64,000 bases of DNA from Leptospira biflexa serovar Patoc strain 'Patoc 1 (Paris)' (GTDB taxonomy: Bacteria > Spirochaetota > Leptospiria > Leptospirales > Leptospiraceae): assembly GCF_000017685.1 (NCBI RefSeq), contig NC_010602.1, positions 1,125,001 through 1,189,000 of the forward strand, written 5' to 3'. A program made the translations under genes and the position numbers. Every line of letters begins with the position of its first letter. The first letter of the stretch is position 1. Shown in pieces: positions 18,112-26,566 of the stretch. The notes under the pieces were generated by a model. It searched no databases and had not been told where the DNA came from. It worked only from the letters and a program-made list of their open reading frames with translations.

Positions 18112-19248
18112 ATGTCAGGAAAAAATACTTTGCCTTCCGCTCTCGTCTCAATTTGTTTTGGTTTCATTTTAACGTTAACCTTTGTTCACTGTAAGGCATT
18201 TGGGAAAGACCCTGAAGGTGCCCATAAAGAAAAAATCCAAAAGTCATCCCATTTTGATCCAACTCGCGAACAATTTGTCAACCGCAGACCCGATATTTTA
18301 GAGAAGATGAGGGAAGGACAAAACTTTTTTTCCCTTTTCGTTAAGTTTATGTTTGGTGGTGACAAAAACCAAAAACCTTCCGCGAAATTACCGGAAGAAA
18401 AACCAAACTTTAAGGAATTTTTGGAACCGGACGAAAGCATTAAATTCATTTGGTTTGGCCATTCCACTTTCCTTGTGAATATCGAAGGCACCATTTTATT
18501 TTTTGATCCAGTTTTTTCGGAATCCGCTGCTCCATTTAGTTTTATGGTCAAACGTTTTCAAGATGCAGTGGTCAAGTTAGAAGAAATACCAAAAGTAGAT
18601 TACATCATCATTTCGCATGACCATTATGATCACTTGGATATGGAAACAATTGAATTTTTCAAATCAAAACAAACACGTTTCATCACACCACTTGGAGTCA
18701 CATCTCATATAAAGGAGTGGGGTGTTTCTGAGGATCGCCTAACGGAACTTGATTGGTGGGAAAAGCTGGATTTGGGAAAAATTCAAATCGTTTGTACTCC
18801 TGCGCAACATTTTTCTGGGAGACGTGGGATGAATGGAAATAAAACTCTTTGGTCTTCCTGGACCATTCTCGGACAAAAGGAACGATTTTACTTTAGTGGG
18901 GACTCAGGTTATGATATTCATTTCAAACAAATCGGGGAAACGTATGGACCTTTTGACCTAACTTTTATCGAAAATGGGCAATACAATCCCATGTGGGAAG
19001 CCGTTCATGTTTTGCCTGAACAAACCGCAAAGGCCCACTTAGATTTAAAAGGGAAAGCATTGGTTCCTGTGCATTGGGGAATGTTTAATTTATCCTTACA
19101 TAGCTGGTATGAGCCTGCCGAAAACATTGAAAGAGAAGCCAAAAAACATAACATCAATTTGTTGACACCAAAATTCGGACAATTGGTCAAACTAAAAAAT
19201 CCAAATCTCTTGGAACGTTGGTGGAAAAAATACATCGAACAAAATTAA
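18112..19248 (+). CDS. UlaG/NAPE-PLD-like MBL-fold lipoprotein
   Basis: From the ATG at 18112 the 378-residue product has a lipoprotein-like signal ending LTFVHC. The body matches the NAPE-PLD/UlaG branch of the metallo-beta-lactamase fold: WFGHSTFLV, the metal motif SHDHYDHLD, HFSGRRG, FSGDSGY and a late PVHWGMF His. In that branch enzymes cleave phosphodiesters or lactones, and NAPE-PLD-like members act on membrane phospholipids; a surface-anchored lipid hydrolase is therefore possible but not shown. The frame upstream of 18112 is rejected because it places residues before the signal peptide. Confidence 0.82.
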   Translation: MSGKNTLPSALVSICFGFILTLTFVHCKAFGKDPEGAHKEKIQKSSHFDPTREQFVNRRPDILEKMREGQNFFSLFVKFMFGGDKNQKPSAKLPEEKPNFKEFLEPDESIKFIWFGHSTFLVNIEGTILFFDPVFSESAAPFSFMVKRFQDAVVKLEEIPKVDYIIISHDHYDHLDMETIEFFKSKQTRFITPLGVTSHIKEWGVSEDRLTELDWWEKLDLGKIQIVCTPAQHFSGRRGMNGNKTLWSSWTILGQKERFYFSGDSGYDIHFKQIGETYGPFDLTFIENGQYNPMWEAVHVLPEQTAKAHLDLKGKALVPVHWGMFNLSLHSWYEPAENIEREAKKHNINLLTPKFGQLVKLKNPNLLERWWKKYIEQN

Positions 19249-19260
19249 TGTTCGCTGTAT

Positions 19261-19677
19261 TTAAGAATGTGTTTCGACGTACTGTTTGAAATTATTTAAA
19301 ATGGACTGCCAACCATCCTTTTGCATCTCGATTGGATTTTCATTTTCAGGTTCAAATTTGACTATGACTTCTGTGTTTGATTGATTGTCGAGGAAGGTAA
19401 CTGTCACTTTCCTTTGGTCAGTCATGGTATATGAGAAAAATTGAAATTCTTTGATCTCGTCAAAGATTGCTTCGAAATCAAATCCAAAACTTCCATCTTT
19501 TGCTTCCATTCGCGCAAGGTAAGTCCCACCTTTTGTTAAATTTACCTTTGCGGAAGGACAATGCCAAGAAGGATCTGCAAAATTCCATTTTGTAATGTGA
19601 ATTGGATTTGTATAATAGTCCCATACTTTTTTAGTGTCGGATGCAACAAGTGCATGAATTTCAATACTATTTTGCAT
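19261..19677 (-). CDS. SRPBCC (AHSA1-like) domain protein
   Basis: A 138-residue single-domain protein of the Bet v1-like/START fold, AHSA1 subgroup: an N-terminal strand-helix with VWDYYTNPIHITKWNFADPSWHCP, a central sheet (GGTYLARME, FDFEAIFDEI) and a long C-terminal helix (GWQSILNNFKQYVE). Such proteins bind hydrophobic ligands, and their role is usually unknown. It converges with the MBL lipoprotein (12-bp gap). Confidence 0.82.
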   Translation of the reverse strand: MQNSIEIHALVASDTKKVWDYYTNPIHITKWNFADPSWHCPSAKVNLTKGGTYLARMEAKDGSFGFDFEAIFDEIKEFQFFSYTMTDQRKVTVTFLDNQSNTEVIVKFEPENENPIEMQKDGWQSILNNFKQYVETHS

Positions 19678-19829
19678 AAATTAAAATTGAATGAAGGTTT
19701 TTCCAAATGAGTCAACGATAATTTGTCCTTTCATCAGAAAGGAATGGAAAGCCTCCCTTTGCGAAACAAGTTTTTTAAAACCAAAACTTAATAAAGTATA
19801 CCCCTCTCCTTTGATAGGTGGTGTACCCA

Positions 19830-20717
19830 ATGCAAAAAAAAATTCCTACATTCTGTTATTTCAATGTAAGTTTCGTATGTTTGTTCCTCTTTTGTTTGGT
19901 GGAATGTTCAAAACCAAACACTCAGTCTCTTTCCCATTGGATCGCAAGTTTGGTCCTACTCGAAACTGACCAAACAAAAGAATTGAACGTAGGAGCAGAG
20001 GAGATTCCAGATGAAGGACGAACCAGTCTATATCAGATCTATTCCTTCACTCCGGACATTTTGATCGAAAATACAAGTTTTGTGATGACAGGAAAAAATT
20101 TAGATGCTCTTTCCAAGTCCGATGTATTTGGAGAGAGTGCCACTAAGTTGGTCACATTTTTTGAAACTTCGGAAGAACAGATCACGGGTTATCTTAGGTT
20201 CTGTCCTGCAAAGAAAATTGAAGTGGAATTGGTAACTCCAAACGTTGGCCGTAAAATACATTACATCCCTTGTCTCGGATCCTTTCGGTATTCTCCTTCA
20301 TCTTATTTGTTAGAACAAAACCAACCTGTCTCTCTCTTCGGACCTCTAGAGTCGCATCCATACTTGCAAACATTACGTTCTTTGGGAACGATCTCATTTA
20401 GCATCAATCCGATTCTTCCCAATGGACTTGTTTTTGACGAGTCAACAGGTGTCGTATCGGGGATTCCTACGGTAACGACGAAGAATGAATTTTTGGTTTT
20501 TACTGTTACGGCACAGTTAGATCAAAAGCCATTGGTCAAAATCACATCTCCTCTAAAATTAATGGTTCTCACACCAGAAGAAAAAACGAACAGAACATGT
20601 AGGGCCATTTCTGCCACTTCGACTTGTAATGTTCCTTCCCCATATACTTGTTTCAATAGTAGCCAATGTTTTACGAACCAAATGGCGTGTATCACGGATC
20701 CTCAATGCGGATTCTAA
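19830..20717 (+). CDS. Predicted lipoprotein with Ig-like (He_PIG) segment
   Basis: The ATG at 19830 has ATAGGTGG about 8 bases upstream and gives a basic-hydrophobic leader ending CLVEC, a lax spirochaetal lipobox. Residues ~150-240 contain NGLVFDESTGVVSGIPT, the hallmark of putative-Ig (He_PIG) domains of surface proteins. The last 35 residues are Cys-rich (eight Cys), perhaps a disulfide knot. Probably surface-exposed; function unknown. First of five consecutive small exported proteins (19.8-23.0 kb). Confidence 0.7.
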   Translation: MQKKIPTFCYFNVSFVCLFLFCLVECSKPNTQSLSHWIASLVLLETDQTKELNVGAEEIPDEGRTSLYQIYSFTPDILIENTSFVMTGKNLDALSKSDVFGESATKLVTFFETSEEQITGYLRFCPAKKIEVELVTPNVGRKIHYIPCLGSFRYSPSSYLLEQNQPVSLFGPLESHPYLQTLRSLGTISFSINPILPNGLVFDESTGVVSGIPTVTTKNEFLVFTVTAQLDQKPLVKITSPLKLMVLTPEEKTNRTCRAISATSTCNVPSPYTCFNSSQCFTNQMACITDPQCGF

Positions 20718-20788
20718 AGGAAACCACAAAACCTCTGTTTACAAATCAAATCCCATCCGAAACCATGTGATTGTCAGGTGGTCACAGA

Positions 20789-21415
20789 GTGAAGTATTTT
20801 GGAATTTTAATCGTTTCTTTCGGTCTATTTGTTTTACCAATCTTTGCGATTGATGAAAGTAAAGAACCTCAAGTTCAATATACAATCGAAATCAATGGAA
20901 AAGAATATGACCTAACAGCAGACGTTCCCAAAAAAATAAATGGAAGTTTTCAAAATTTAAATCTCCTTCTGAAAGCGGGCAAATGGAAGGAATTTTCATA
21001 TGGTGGAATCCAATTTGTTTACTTTGCTTCTTTTACATGGGAAGCAGACATCCAATCAGATTCAGAGAAAACTTGGGTTCTTTCGGGAAACGATTTCAAA
21101 ATCATGTATTTTGTTTTGCCAGAGCCGATTACCATGGAGGACTATGTGGATTCTTTTTCAGAAAGGATGGGAAAAGAAAATACACAAATCTTGGAAACGA
21201 ATGATCGGTTTGGAAACGTTTCCTATTCTGGTAAAAAATTATTCGTGAAACTGGCAGGAGTGGACTTAGTTTACGAAATTTATTTCATCCCGACCAAAGA
21301 AGGTTCTCGCATCCTCATCTTCCAAGATTCGCCAGAAAGTACCGACAAAATGAGCCAAGAAAAAATACAAATGATGGATCAGATTCGAAAAAATTTCAAA
21401 ATTCTGAAACCATAA
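20789..21415 (+). CDS. Exported hypothetical protein
   Basis: The likely start is the GTG at 20789, with AGGTGG 8 bases upstream; the frame's earlier TTG at 20771 has no site. The product (~208 residues) has a signal peptide (cleavage near IFA-IDES) and a mixed alpha/beta mature part with YTIEINGKEYDLTADVP near its start. Nothing marks it as a barrel or an enzyme. Same orientation as its neighbours; family not recognised. Confidence 0.6.
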   Translation: MKYFGILIVSFGLFVLPIFAIDESKEPQVQYTIEINGKEYDLTADVPKKINGSFQNLNLLLKAGKWKEFSYGGIQFVYFASFTWEADIQSDSEKTWVLSGNDFKIMYFVLPEPITMEDYVDSFSERMGKENTQILETNDRFGNVSYSGKKLFVKLAGVDLVYEIYFIPTKEGSRILIFQDSPESTDKMSQEKIQMMDQIRKNFKILKP

Positions 21416-21436
21416 TAGAACCAAACACATACATTT

Positions 21437-21469
21437 TTTACCTACCTATGACAATCATAAGTAGGTAAA
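21437..21469 (+). promoter_or_regulatory. Long hairpin covering the ribosome-binding site of the next gene
   Basis: TTTACCTAC (21437-21445) pairs perfectly with GTAGGTAAA (21461-21469), and TATGA/TCATA inside pair round a CAA loop, giving a 14-bp stem with a single C-A mismatch. The right arm contains AGGTAA, the only plausible ribosome-binding site of the ATG at 21472. In RNA the site would be hidden, so this looks like translational control or a protein-binding site. It could also end the upstream transcript, but no U-run follows. Confidence 0.65.
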
Positions 21470-21471
21470 GT

Positions 21472-22005
21472 ATGCGTAAGATTCATTTCCTTTTCCCCCT
21501 GTTATTTGTACTTCTTGTACAATGTTCTCCTGATGAAGAAAAAGGAATCATTCCTGGGACCAACATCACAGGTGATCCACTCACGGATGCACTGTTACTG
21601 GGTGTATTGTCTGTTCCGCCATGCCAATTTCTCACAACACAAAATGTGAATGCACCCGTTGTCGTAGGAGAAGGGGGAGGATCTGTTTGTAGCACCGAAC
21701 TTTTGAATGGATCATTACAAGTTTCGACGACAGGTACATACCAAATCAGCGCAACCGCTGGAAAACAAACCCTTTCTTCGTCAAGGTGTCAGTCCAGTTA
21801 TTTTGACTTTCATATCTCCTTAAAAGAGGGGAGTTCGGAACTCCACTCATCGGTCACACCTGGTATGGCGAATGTGACGTTAACTGTCGGGACCACCTAT
21901 ACATTACAAGCCTCAGGTATTGTGGATCCCAATTTATACGACTGCCAAGGTCGGTCTGTGACCTCCACTGTCACACCTTATCGGATCAATTTTCGTAAGC
22001 TCTAA
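21472..22005 (+). CDS. Small predicted lipoprotein
   Basis: A 177-residue protein with a basic start, hydrophobic core and lipobox FVLLVQC, so the mature protein starts at a lipidated Cys. The mature part is rich in Gly, Ser and Thr with beta character (GTYQISATAGKQ, NVTLTVGTTYTLQA) and three further Cys. This looks like an Ig-like or lectin-like beta-sandwich, but no family is recognised. Its ribosome-binding site lies inside the hairpin at 21437-21469. Confidence 0.65.
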   Translation: MRKIHFLFPLLFVLLVQCSPDEEKGIIPGTNITGDPLTDALLLGVLSVPPCQFLTTQNVNAPVVVGEGGGSVCSTELLNGSLQVSTTGTYQISATAGKQTLSSSRCQSSYFDFHISLKEGSSELHSSVTPGMANVTLTVGTTYTLQASGIVDPNLYDCQGRSVTSTVTPYRINFRKL

Positions 22006-22030
22006 AGTTGTTTCACTCACACTCTCTTTA

Positions 22031-22059
22031 GGTAGTTTCCGCAATTGCGGAAACCTACC
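22031..22059. terminator. Palindromic hairpin between lipoprotein genes
   Basis: TTTCCGCAATTGCGGAAA (22036-22053) is a perfect palindrome, extended by GGTAG on the left and CCTACC on the right with one bulged C. It lies 26 bp after the stop of 21472-22005 and 37 bp before the next start. No U-run follows, so terminator, processing site and protein-binding palindrome are all possible. Confidence 0.5.
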
Positions 22060-22095
22060 ATCGCTTTCCCACCGTTAGGAGGTTACACTCGACTC

Positions 22096-22536
22096 ATGAG
22101 GTGGATCGTCTGTATGTTCCTTTTCTTTGTTTCCTGTACAAGTTTTGACCGGATGGTTTTTTTGGGTTATGTCGATGATTCAATCAAACGAAAGAGAAAT
22201 GATTACCGACAACGGCAAGTTTCCCTTGGATACAGTTTTGAATGTTTGATTTTACCCAATTCTTACTTTCCCTTTCCACGAGTCGAACCTTGTTATTATG
22301 GTGATGTGCGTGGTTTTCGATATGAAAGTTTTGTCAGAGTAGAAGGACGAATTCACGTTTGGTATGTTCCGAGTTATGTCTATGAGGGCCATTCTAATTT
22401 AGAGTTTTACCAAGACGTGACACTTGGAAGGGGTCCCTTTCACAATCGTGCATTGAAGGAGAATATCCTCCGACAATCGATGCAAGAATCTAGAAATCAA
22501 AACCGTAAGATTCCTACCATTCAGTATTCCAAATGA
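22096..22536 (+). CDS. Predicted lipoprotein, tandem paralogue A
   Basis: The ATG at 22096 (not the frame start at 22045) begins a lipoprotein signal MRWIVCMFLFFVSC. TAGGAGG lies at 22076-22082, an unusually long 13 bases upstream. The mature protein (~130 residues) has a block FECLILPNS..PRVEPCYYGDVRG shared with the next gene (SECLVLMEG..SRLEPCVVGDIRS), followed in both by a YYQ or FYQ motif and a GxxFxxRxLK-type tail. The two genes overlap by ATGA, so they are translationally coupled paralogues. Function unknown. Confidence 0.62.
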   Translation: MRWIVCMFLFFVSCTSFDRMVFLGYVDDSIKRKRNDYRQRQVSLGYSFECLILPNSYFPFPRVEPCYYGDVRGFRYESFVRVEGRIHVWYVPSYVYEGHSNLEFYQDVTLGRGPFHNRALKENILRQSMQESRNQNRKIPTIQYSK

Positions 22537-23036
22537 AACGACCGGCCATTCCATTTCGCATGGTTTTGTTACTATTCATCATTTTGATTGTATGTTGGTC
22601 TTGTATTGGCCGCCAAACCAACCATAATTATGAAACATTGTCGGAACCCGCAAGACCTCACAGATTTTCAAATGTAAGTTTTGCAAATAAATATGGATAC
22701 AATTCAGAATGTTTGGTGCTTATGGAAGGTCCCTTACCGAGCCGATTGGAACCTTGTGTTGTTGGGGATATTCGTTCTGCTACGATGATGTACAAAGAGA
22801 CGGAAGTAACGGTGTCAGGTGACACAGCACAATTTGAATGGCAGATGACAGGAATCGTATACTCTCCTTTTGTGAATGAAACATATTACCAAAATTTTAT
22901 TTTATACCGAGGTTCTTTCTTTCGGAAATTAAGTTATAAAGATTATCGGCCAGTAAGAAATGAGTATGGCCCACCATATTTTAGAACACCTTCTTCTGGA
23001 TTTCGAAACCCTGGATATTATCGGTATGGGAGATGA
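22533..23036 (+). CDS. Predicted lipoprotein, tandem paralogue B
   Basis: A 167-residue protein starting inside the stop of paralogue A (ATGA overlap). Signal peptide with lipobox VCWSC. The mature part shares the two-Cys block (ECLVL...EPCVVGD) with paralogue A and ends in a Tyr/Arg/Pro-rich tail (GYYRYGR). The shared Cys pair probably forms a disulfide. The family seems local to this lineage; no function can be assigned. Confidence 0.65.
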   Translation: MKRPAIPFRMVLLLFIILIVCWSCIGRQTNHNYETLSEPARPHRFSNVSFANKYGYNSECLVLMEGPLPSRLEPCVVGDIRSATMMYKETEVTVSGDTAQFEWQMTGIVYSPFVNETYYQNFILYRGSFFRKLSYKDYRPVRNEYGPPYFRTPSSGFRNPGYYRYGR

Positions 23037-23105
23037 GGATTTACGATTGACGACAAAAGAAAAAAAAACAAACTCAATGTTAGGAATCCAATCCTTATAT
23101 TGCAG

Positions 23106-24188
23106 ATGATAACAAAAAGCCAAATCCTATTTCCTATTTTTGTGTTTTTGATTTTCATAAGTCAAAAACCAATTTTTGCTAAAGATTCAAATTCGCTTTC
23201 GATTGGATTTGGTTCCTGTTTACACCAGGATAAAGAAAGTCCCATCTTAAACACAATCCTTGGAAAAAAATTAGAGTATCTGATTTTACTTGGAGACATT
23301 GTATATGCGGATAGTTTGATTGCGGATGAAAAAATTCCTGCATTTGAAAAACAATTCAATCGGAAAGAATGGAAATCTATACAAAAGAACACTCAATTAT
23401 TATTCACTTGGGATGACCATGACTACGGTTTGAATGATAGTGGTGGTGAATATCCAGACAAAGTGAAATCCCGAAATCTATTTTTATCTTATGTGAAACC
23501 ACGCATGCCCAAAAAAATTACCTTCGGAACCAAAAACAAGGAAGGAGTATTTTATTCATATTGGGTTTTATTTCATGGAAAAAAGATACACATTGTTGTA
23601 CCTGATACACGCTATTTTCGTTCCCCTTTGCAGAGGAGTTTTCTTTCTTACTTCACTGGCAAAAGCCATTATAAACCATCAAATGAAACGAACCAAAACC
23701 TTCTTGGTGATGAACAGTGGATTTGGTTAGAAGAAGAGTTGTCCAAACCTTCTGACTTGCTGGTCTTTGTTTCCAGTATCCAGGTGTTACCGACAGAACA
23801 ACCATTTGAGAAATGGAATAATTTGCCAAATGAAAGAGAAAAATTGATTCAATCATTATACAAAGCAAATACGAAGGATATGGTGATTCTTTCTGGGGAT
23901 CGCCATCTTGCTGAAATTCATGAATATAAAAATATGAATCATCCAAGGTTAGTTGAAATCACATCGAGTTCCTTTAATTTGCCACTTCCTTGGTTGCCTT
24001 TAGAATATGATTCTGAGTTAAAGTTAGGTAAGGCCTACAAAAATGAAAATTTTGGAATCCTCCAAATATTTTGGAACGATGGGAAATTACATTGGAAATC
24101 TACCATTCATGATAAAGAAGGGAATTCTGTTTTGGAATATGACCCTTCCCAAGAAACAGTTTCCAATCAATCAAAGGGAATCGAATAG
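23106..24188 (+). CDS. PhoD-like metallophosphatase
   Basis: A 360-residue exported enzyme: signal peptide (MITKSQILFPIFVF, cleavage near IFA-KDS) and the PhoD core with GFGSCLHQ, LGDIVYAD, FTWDDHDYG, VVPDTRYF and LSGDRHLAE, the Asp/His metal ligands of the calcineurin-like PhoD class. PhoD-type enzymes are phosphodiesterases/phosphomonoesterases acting outside the cytoplasm, consistent with phosphate scavenging. A TTG two codons upstream is less likely than the ATG at 23106. No Pho box was identified. Stop is 7 bp before the TetR gene. Confidence 0.88.
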   Translation: MITKSQILFPIFVFLIFISQKPIFAKDSNSLSIGFGSCLHQDKESPILNTILGKKLEYLILLGDIVYADSLIADEKIPAFEKQFNRKEWKSIQKNTQLLFTWDDHDYGLNDSGGEYPDKVKSRNLFLSYVKPRMPKKITFGTKNKEGVFYSYWVLFHGKKIHIVVPDTRYFRSPLQRSFLSYFTGKSHYKPSNETNQNLLGDEQWIWLEEELSKPSDLLVFVSSIQVLPTEQPFEKWNNLPNEREKLIQSLYKANTKDMVILSGDRHLAEIHEYKNMNHPRLVEITSSSFNLPLPWLPLEYDSELKLGKAYKNENFGILQIFWNDGKLHWKSTIHDKEGNSVLEYDPSQETVSNQSKGIE

Positions 24189-24195
24189 GAGAGTT

Positions 24196-24768
24196 TTGAG
24201 TTTGAAACCAAAAGAAAAGATTTTAGAAAGTTCATTTGCATTGTTTAGGGAAAAAGGTTTCCAGGCGACCGGCATTGCCGAAATTTTAGAACGAGCAGGT
24301 GCTTATAAAAAAACCCTTTATGATCATTTTAAATCCAAAGATGATATTGGATTTGAGTATTTAAATTATTTATCGGAACAACAACGTATCGTGATGCTTA
24401 AGGTTCTTGGAAAAGCGAATGACCTATCTGATTTTATCGAAAAATGGGTTAATTTTATCGTACGGAACCAAAGGAATACTTCTCGGAAAGATTGTCCCAT
24501 AGCTTTGTTCTCAGGTGAGATTTCACACTTAAACCAATTTGATACGTATAGAAATCGAGCTGTACAACACGTATTAGAAACGGTTGAATTTTGTATTTTA
24601 AAGTTCGAACCTAACCTTCGTTCTGATCTTGTCAAATCACTGAGTTATGAATTGTATATGAGTTACTTGGGCGGTTTACGTTTGTATGCTTTAACCAAAG
24701 ATCGTAAAGTGATTGAACGTATGAAATCTCAAATGATCCATTCCGCACAAAGATTGATCAAAGCCTAA
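24196..24768 (+). CDS. TetR-family transcriptional regulator
   Basis: The start is a TTG at 24196 or 24202; AGGAG at 24187-24191 serves both, and the longer frame to 24043 runs inside the PhoD-like gene. The N-terminal helix-turn-helix is typical: EKILESSFALFREKGFQATGIAEILERAGAYKKTLYDHFKSKDDI. The C-terminal half (~60-190) is the TetR_C ligand/dimer domain resembling AcuR-like members (CPIALFSGEIS). It is 7 bp after the phosphatase gene, so it is co-transcribed with it and may autoregulate. Ligand unknown. Confidence 0.85.
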   Translation: MSLKPKEKILESSFALFREKGFQATGIAEILERAGAYKKTLYDHFKSKDDIGFEYLNYLSEQQRIVMLKVLGKANDLSDFIEKWVNFIVRNQRNTSRKDCPIALFSGEISHLNQFDTYRNRAVQHVLETVEFCILKFEPNLRSDLVKSLSYELYMSYLGGLRLYALTKDRKVIERMKSQMIHSAQRLIKA

Positions 24769-24776
24769 AAATTCGT

Positions 24777-26555
24777 TTACCAACTACCGCTCGCACCTCC
24801 ACCTCCTGACCTTCCCCCTCCTCCTGAATAGGAGCTACTTGAAGATCGGTAACTAGAACCGGAGTTAGAACCAGAACTAGAGGAAGATGGAGTGAAAAAA
24901 TCTTGTGTGCTTGTACTAACTTTGTTTGCCCAACCAATTTTTCGAAAGAATGTAACGAAGAGATAACTTAAGATTGCGGATGCAAACAGAAGTATCATCT
25001 GGTATAGGTTAGGTGAATCAGGGATAAGCAATAGTTTCCCTCTTACAATTTGACCAATTATATAAAACAAACCATAAAAGAATAGGATCCCTTCACCTGA
25101 AGCCAAACCAACCCAGGTGACAAAAAACATAAGTGCAAATATCAAGTTGAATATGAAATGAGCTTCTGCCATTTTATATTCATTAGATCCACTCTTAATT
25201 GTTGCTTCTGTGACTCGGCTTTCCACTAAAGATTTCTGATCTTGCAAATGATTGAGATAGGAATCGATTCCCTCCGCACTTCGGATGCTCATCCAATCAA
25301 TATCTGCGGATTTGAAATCAGAAGCGATCGCCGAATTCACCATCTCGTTCAAAGTATGGTTTATGATTGTTTTGGGGCTATTTCCATCGGGGCCTTGGAT
25401 GATTGAATATTCATCCGTAAACACAAAGATTTTTTTTTGGTTCAACGAAAAGAGTAAGGTAATTCCTGGTGATTTACCAAAGTTAAGGTTATGGAAATTT
25501 TTTGCTTCGTCGGAAAGGTCATACTTTGTATCTAGAAGTAGGATCTGAATGCCAACTTTATATTTATTTTCTAGTTTTTGAATCGTTTCATTTGTTCTGG
25601 TAAAAGAGAAAGTTTCCAAAGCGCCATAGGGATCAAAGATTCCTGTGCCTTTTTCCAATTCAAACTTTTGGTTGTGTTTGATATGATCTAACATATCTAA
25701 AAAAGCACGGTAAGTAAAATTGGTAAAATCACCACTATGTCTTTCCTGATATCGATTTCTAAAAATAGTTCTGATTTTGTTTTGACTCAGAGACCAATTG
25801 AATTCGGGGCTTGTGACGATCGATCCTAGATAATCAGAATTGGGTGAAGTAACAAACACGATCGATTTTGTATTGGAACTAGACTTTTGTCGGTGTAGGT
25901 ATAATTTGTTTGTTGCTGCTTCCACTCCAAATTGAGTATCCAAAGGTAAGATACAAAAGTAAAAATCCACCGATTTTAAGCTTTTGATTTCTCTTTGAAG
26001 AAATGGAATCGTATCGGGGTGCAAATCACCATTTGTATCACTAAAGGAATTTGGACAATTTTGATTGGTGAGATTCGGGGAACCGGAGTGGAGGTGCTCT
26101 AAAATGGCACGTGTTCCATTCAACATTGCTAGTGAAGGATTCCCTGATTTGATATTGGGAATGACTATTTCGTCTATGATTCGTTTGGCGACTAGATCGG
26201 TAAGAACCGATTCCAATCCATAACCGACTTCGATCCTTACTTTCCTTTCATTTGGAGCTAGTAGGAATAAAATTCCATTGTCTTTGTCTTTTTGACCTAG
26301 TTTCCATTTTTCAAATACGGCAATCGCTTCCTTTTCTATTGTATCTTCGTTTAATTTTTTTGTGATGAAAACTACGACTTGATTGGTCGTGGCCTTTTCT
26401 GCTTCGAGAAGCATCGTTTCTAGTTTGGATTTTACCTCCAAAGGAAGGTAAACACTCGGGTCGATCACAGGACCCGTAAGTTCTGGATATGGGTCCTTGG
26501 TTCGTTGGCAATATAATATATGGAGAAATGCTAAACAGACAACATATAACTTCAT
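24777..26555 (-). CDS. TPM-domain membrane protein, multi-module
   Basis: The start is the ATG at 26555; the ~70 residues upstream in frame are out-of-frame overlap with the preceding gene. A signal (perhaps lipoprotein, LHILYC) is followed by a good TPM domain (~30-165: VDPSVYLPLE-like start, NQVVVFITKKLN, DNGILFLLAPNERKVRIEVGYGLE). Two further segments (~195-330 and ~345-480) repeat the strand-helix pattern with GITLLFSLNQKKIFVF, so I read it as three TPM-like modules. Membrane helices follow (~505-565) and a Gly/Ser tail ends GGGGASGSW, a signature of YgcG-type TPM proteins. At 592 residues it is about twice the usual length. It lies 11 bp after the DUF4349 lipoprotein gene. Confidence 0.75.
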   Translation of the reverse strand: MKLYVVCLAFLHILYCQRTKDPYPELTGPVIDPSVYLPLEVKSKLETMLLEAEKATTNQVVVFITKKLNEDTIEKEAIAVFEKWKLGQKDKDNGILFLLAPNERKVRIEVGYGLESVLTDLVAKRIIDEIVIPNIKSGNPSLAMLNGTRAILEHLHSGSPNLTNQNCPNSFSDTNGDLHPDTIPFLQREIKSLKSVDFYFCILPLDTQFGVEAATNKLYLHRQKSSSNTKSIVFVTSPNSDYLGSIVTSPEFNWSLSQNKIRTIFRNRYQERHSGDFTNFTYRAFLDMLDHIKHNQKFELEKGTGIFDPYGALETFSFTRTNETIQKLENKYKVGIQILLLDTKYDLSDEAKNFHNLNFGKSPGITLLFSLNQKKIFVFTDEYSIIQGPDGNSPKTIINHTLNEMVNSAIASDFKSADIDWMSIRSAEGIDSYLNHLQDQKSLVESRVTEATIKSGSNEYKMAEAHFIFNLIFALMFFVTWVGLASGEGILFFYGLFYIIGQIVRGKLLLIPDSPNLYQMILLFASAILSYLFVTFFRKIGWANKVSTSTQDFFTPSSSSSGSNSGSSYRSSSSSYSGGGGRSGGGGASGSW

Positions 26556-26566
26556 ACAAACGTTCG

